NCBI GenBank assembly: GCA_951804985.1
Contig: OX638134.1
Coordinates: forward strand, 8,763,017-8,827,016
DNA: 64,000 nucleotides
Direction: 5' to 3'
DNA from: Dryomyza anilis
Taxonomy: Eukaryota; Arthropoda; Insecta; Diptera; Dryomyzidae
Of the stretch, positions 58,946 to 64,000 are shown one piece after another. Positions within the stretch are counted from its first letter, which is position 1. Each line of letters starts with the position of its first letter. Made by a program: the position numbers and the translations under genes. The notes beneath the pieces are model-generated. The model did not search any database. It was not told the DNA's origin and was given only the letters and a program-made list of their open reading frames with translations.

Positions 58946-60265
58946 AATAAACCAAATAAAAAATAGAAAAAAAAAAAAAAAAAAAAAATTAAATAAATAA
59001 AAAAAACAATTTAAAAAAAAATTTAAAAAAAATTTAAAAAAAAATTTAAAAAAATTAAAAAAAAATTAAAAAAAATTAAAAAAAAATTTAAAAAAATTAA
59101 GCAAAGTTAAAAAAAAAATATATAAACAAAATTCAAAAAAAAAAAAATTAAAAAGATATATAAGGAATAAATTTAATAAGCGTTATTTTTTTGTAGAAGT
59201 ATGAAAATATTCACATATTCAAATTAATAAAAAAATATTGGAATTTGTCTACAATTTTTTATTGTGGTAATTTGTAGTGAACAATTATTTTATTCGTTTC
59301 TTTCTGGTAACTCTAGTGTGGTGAACATAATTTAACATTTAAACTAATTAATAAAGAACATTTTTAAATAAAAATTAAAAATAAAAAAATAATAATTAAA
59401 AAAATAATAAAAATAAAAAATAAAATTAAAAAAATAATAAAAATAATAAATAAAATTTAAAAAAAAAACATAATAATAAAAAAAACAACATACAAAAAAA
59501 AATTAAAATTAAAAAAAAATATAAATAAAAAAATAAAAAATAATAAAAATAAAAAATATTAAAAAAAAAAAAAAATAATTAAAAACAAATTAAAAAATAA
59601 ATAATTAACAAAAAACTTAAAAAAAAAAAATAATTAAAAAAGAAACAAAAAAAAAAAATAAAAAAAAACAAAATAAAAATAGTAAAATTTTATATATTAT
59701 ATATTATTTTATTTATTTAAATATTATTTAAAAAAAATAATAATAATAAAAAAAAACAAAATAAATTTAATAATAAAAAATAAAAATTTACAAAAAACAT
59801 TTAAAAAAAATAATAATTAAAAAAAAAACAAAAAATAATTAAAAAAATATATATAAAAAAAGTAAAAACAAAAAAATTCAAAAAATTAAAAAAATCAAAA
59901 TGAAGTAATTAAAGTAATCAAAATAAACATAATTTACAAAAAATAATATAAAAAAAACCCGAAATGACGGAATTAGCTTCAACTGACGGAGTTGTTACGC
60001 TGTATTGAACGTTCTATTAGATAAAAAAATTAAAAAAAAAACAAAAATAATAATTAAAAAAAAACAAAACAAAAAAAAAATATATAAAAAAATTAAAAAC
60101 AAAAAATTAAAAAAATCAAAATGAAGTAATTAAAGTAATCAAAATAAAACCTGAAACGACGGAATTGGCTTCAACTGACGGCGGTGTTACGTTGTATTCA
60201 ACGTTCTATTAGATAAAAATAAAAAGTAATTAATAAAAAAAATATAATAAAATATTAATATTAAA
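58946..60265. repeat. A-rich low-complexity tract
   Basis: Over 1.3 kb of A-rich plus-strand DNA made of AAAAAATTAAAA and AATAATAAAAA words, broken by a T-containing patch at 59170-59345 and by two copies of a ~115-140-bp unique segment (listed separately). Confidence 0.9.
59889..60220 (+). repeat. Direct duplication of a unique segment within the A-rich tract
   Basis: 59889-60028 and 60107-60220 share ATGAAGTAATTAAAGTAATC and then ACGGAATT(A/G)GCTTCAACTGACGG...GTTACG.TGTATT.AACG and TTCTATTAGATAAAAA. The first copy has an extra ~26 bp. Both copies have a homogeneous A-rich context, suggesting unequal exchange. Confidence 0.85.
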
Positions 60266-62932
60266 ATTTTTTGAAACATTTTTTAAATATTTAAAACACA
60301 CATTATTTATCATTAATTTGCTGTACGTTACACGTGACGTATGATTGTCATTAATATCTCCGCAGCATTAGTCAATGACATGTCACTCATACGACAGTTA
60401 GTTCCAGGTGAATAATTTTCTTGTCAAATATTATTTATTATGCTATACAATATAGAGCTATGTGTGACGCATCATAATTTAAAAATAATGAATTCAGAAA
60501 AATAAAAAGACAAATATAAAAATTCAGCTGCTATTCCATTGTCTGACAGCGCATTAAATTAATTGCTTTCTGAAGATGACGGCAGTTGTTGCTGCTGCTG
60601 CAGGTGTCAAAGTTCGACAGCTGTGACAGTATTGGCTGTTTTGTCATTTTATTTTCCAACGCGAAAAAAAAAAAAAATATTAAAAAAGAGATATGCAAAA
60701 ACAATGAATTTGCTGAAAAGATAATTTTGCAAATGCGCAAGAGATATGAGTTCTTGTTTTCAATAGAATATTTTTTTAACACAATTTTTATTTATTTTCC
60801 ATTTTGTAATTAATAGTCAAAGCCATGAAATTGAAAAAAAAAACAAAAATGTATGGGAAAAAGGCAAACAGAAAATTGCGCAGCTGCTGAAAAATGTGCA
60901 AATATTGATGTTGCACAAACGGCAACGGGTACCGGCAACGTTTACAGTTTACACAAAAGCGTATCGCGCGCATACAAAGCAATCATTTTTTTTGGTTTGT
61001 CCTCGACACCCCGGAGCTGTTTGCCTTTTATGCAACGGCAAAGGCATAAAATGTGAGCTTTGCATTGCGCGTTTCACTTCGCTGCAGAAGTAATTAAGCT
61101 TTAGGCATTCAGTAAAATTAATAAATATTTGAAAAAAATCATTACTTTTTTTTTTGCAATATTACAAAAATATTTAATATTGTAAAAAGTTAAAAATAAA
61201 AAAAAACAAATCGAAAAAATATATATTTTTTAAAATCATTTTATGTACGAAATTCTAATACCCTTTAACTAAAATGAAAAAAAATAAATTTTATAATTAT
61301 TTTTATTGAATGGCGACGATTCATTCTTTAAGTTTGTATTGATATTTAATGATGTTGTTCGTTTATATTCTTAACACAATAATAAATTAATAATCGACAA
61401 CATTTATAATCATCAATTTTACGTAAATACAGTACAAAAAACCACTTAGAACGTAATTTCGTCATCCCCATGTACATAATTCCGACACCTTTTTGTTTTA
61501 ATTATTTATTTTCTAATTATTTATTTTACTGTGTTGAGTTTAGTTTGCTGAATTAACTGTTTTAACGCTAAGTTCTGTGATTTCAAAAGTGGTGAGTTTT
61601 AATTGTGCTTTTTTGCGATATATAAAATTTTATATGTTTTGTTAAATAATTCAGCTAAAATTTATCAAATAACGAATAAATTATGTACAAAATTTTAAAT
61701 AAAAATTTGAAATAAATTTATTAAAAGAATACAAAACAAAAATTCTATTGTAAAAAATTAAATTAGTAAAATTACAAAAATTAGACGTAATTAAAAAATT
61801 GAAAAAGAAAATGTAAAAAATAGAAAATATATTAAAAAGAAAAAAAAATAAATAGAAAAAATTAAAATAAATAGAAAAAATAGAAAAATATAAATTTAAA
61901 AAATGGAGAAAAAAATTTTAAAAACTGAATGAAATTATAATAATGTTGAAAAATTTAAAAATAGAAAAAAATTAAAAACAAATTATAAAAAAAATAATAT
62001 TGCAAAAAAAAAAAAATTGTAAAATTACACAAAAATAAGTTAAGTTTAATATAAAAATTTTGTTGGTGATATAAACTCCACATAAAACTTTGTAGTCACC
62101 ATGACAAAGGTCTACTCGCCTTTCGTTCGTCCTCCGTCTGCTCTCCTGCTCATTCTCACGTCAGGACAGCAGCAGTAGAAACAGCAGCATTAAATTAAGT
62201 CAGCCGCATACTTTAGCGACTACCATGCAATGTCATGCATCGTGTCATGCACCGTGTCATGCAGCACGAATGCGACGCGAAGCACTTGCCCTGCACAACA
62301 AGTTGCAGCAGCATTCACACATGTTCAGCTAGAAGTGGTTGAAATTGCATGGTATGGTGTAGCCCAAAAGTCGCAAAGGTGCTGCTGACTATAACTCTAG
62401 TTATTATTGCTGTTGCTGGTTATAGTTGCTGGATGTTGTGACTGTGCTAACCGCAAATTATGACCAAAAAACGTGAAACTCTGTTGTCATAAATAACAAA
62501 AGCGCATTTAAAAGCAGGCACTGCAGAAGAAGCAACATAAAAGCAGCTTAAAAGTTAAACCTGCTGCATAGTTTTGTCCTGCAAGACTGGTTGCTCCTTT
62601 TTACTATATGTACGACATCCCTCCAATGTAGTACGTAGCAGCAGAGTCACGAAGTTTTATGTTTTTATTTGAAATAATATGCAAGTTAAGCAAAATAAAT
62701 GCATTTATTACATCAGCACAAAAGTTTTCGTACATTTGTGTAGTGCAAGATAAATTTTTAAAAAAATGTTTGCATAATTTTAGGCGTTACAAAGTATTAC
62801 TCGAAAAATTGGATGAGTTACTGGATCATAAAGGGTGACTTTTTGAAAATTTAAGAACATTAAAATAAAGAATAAAAATAAATAATTTAAAAATATAAAA
62901 AAAATAAAATGTTGCATACTTTCAGACATAAT
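60266..62932. other. Single-copy spacer, mostly AT-rich
   Basis: No gene recognised. GC-richer patches at 60330-60400, 60530-60660, 60850-61090 and 62100-62640 look like fly non-coding DNA; overlapping frames at 60853-61056 and 60896-61093 have no domain. GTCATGCA(T/C)CGT is repeated at 62230-62265. 61640-62040 is A-rich. Confidence 0.55.
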
Positions 62933-64000
62933 ATAAATAAATACATAAATACATAAATACATAAATACATAAATACATAAATACATAAATACATAAATAC
63001 ATAAATACATAAATACATAAATACATAAATACATAAATACATAAATACATAAATACATAAATACATAAATACATAAATACATAAATACATAAATACATAA
63101 ATACATAAATACATAAATACATAAATACATAAATACATAAATACATAAATACATAAATACATAAATACATAAATACATAAATACATAAATACATAAATAC
63201 ATAAATACATAAATACATAAATACATAAATACATAAATACATAAATACATAAATACATAAATACATAAATACATAAATACATAAATACATAAATACATAA
63301 ATACATAAATACATAAATACATAAATACATAAATACATAAATACATAAATACATAAATACATAAATACATAAATACATAAATACATAAATACATAAATAC
63401 ATAAATACATAAATACATAAATACATAAATACATAAATACATAAATACATAAATACATAAATACATAAATACATAAATACATAAATACATAAATACATAA
63501 ATACATAAATACATAAATACATAAATACATAAATACATAAATACATAAATACATAAATACATAAATACATAAATACATAAATACATAAATACATAAATAC
63601 ATAAATACATAAATACATAAATACATAAATACATAAATACATAAATACATAAATACATAAATACATAAATACATAAATACATAAATACATAAATACATAA
63701 ATACATAAATACATAAATACATAAATACATAAATACATAAATACATAAATACATAAATACATAAATACATAAATACATAAATACATAAATACATAAATAC
63801 ATAAATACATAAATACATAAATACATAAATACATAAATACATAAATACATAAATACATAAATACATAAATACATAAATACATAAATACATAAATACATAA
63901 ATACATAAATACATAAATACATAAATACATAAATACATAAATACATAAATACATAAATACATAAATACATAAATACATAAATACATAAATACATAAATAC
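62933..64000 (+). repeat. 8-bp satellite array (ATAAATAC)n, running off the window
   Basis: About 133 copies of ATAAATAC with no interruption that I can see, the purest array in the window. On the minus strand it reads GTATTTAT, i.e. the 9-bp AGTATTTAT of the 14-kb array minus one A. An 8-bp unit is open for three units in every frame, which explains the Tyr-Leu-Cys-Ile-Tyr-Val-Phe-Met frames. Confidence 0.98.

Noticed and set aside
62780..63994. 354-404-residue Tyr-Leu-Cys-Ile-Tyr-Val-Phe-Met frames on the minus strand
   Set aside because: Translation of the 8-bp array in three frames at once; a hydrophobic membrane protein is not a sensible reading.

Overview
The window looks like non-genic, repeat-dominated DNA of a higher fly (Diptera, Brachycera). 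The grounds are the strong AT bias, the GTT/GCT- and TGTG-rich spacers typical of fly introns and intergenic DNA, the lack of any convincing host exon, and a Ty3/gypsy-type LTR retrotransposon whose long LTRs and lysine-tRNA-like primer site recall the Drosophila Osvaldo/Ulysses group. The species cannot be named from the sequence. Heterochromatin, a sex chromosome or a giant intron are all compatible (inference).

Tandem arrays take up a large share. Five different 9-bp units and one 8-bp unit form pure arrays: TACTTTGGT grading into TTCTTTGGT (1-2038), AGTATTTTT (9406-13270), ATAAATACT (14156-16272, resuming 27788-27866), AAAATACTT (30749-31927), GATTCTTTT (39141-41935, inverted at 42966-43545) and ATAAATAC (62933 to the window end). 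Four of the six are variants of a single word, AGTATTTNN. Between them lie minisatellites: a 19-bp palindromic unit at four loci in alternating orientation (2.8, 33.8, 45.3 and 47.5 kb), AAGCTTT-centred repeats (4.2-6.2 and 7.35-8.3 kb), a degenerate ~300-bp repeat (28.4-29.85 kb), a purine-rich array built on GGTAAGAG (36.05-38.2 kb), and a 15-16-bp GTGGTGAGTTTT family (53.9-61.6 kb).

The only convincing protein-coding genes belong to one retrotransposon at 16273-27787, on the minus strand, inserted in the ATAAATACT array with a 4-bp CTAT target duplication. It has very long LTRs (2970 and 2718 bp) with internal tandem repeats, a PBS, a polypurine tract, an intact gag (458 codons) and an intact pol (protease, RT, RNase H, integrase) in the -1 frame. 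A canonical slippery heptamer followed by a strong hairpin lies in the gag/pol overlap. No env is visible. The LTRs are nearly identical outside one 252-bp indel, so the insertion looks recent and possibly active.

The remaining stretches are AT-rich single-copy DNA with small items of interest: a perfect 32-bp palindrome, an RFX X-box-like site, two MITE-like inverted-repeat elements and a tRNA-derived SINE-like segment. Most long open frames in the window are by-products of repeat units whose length is a multiple of three and that lack stops.
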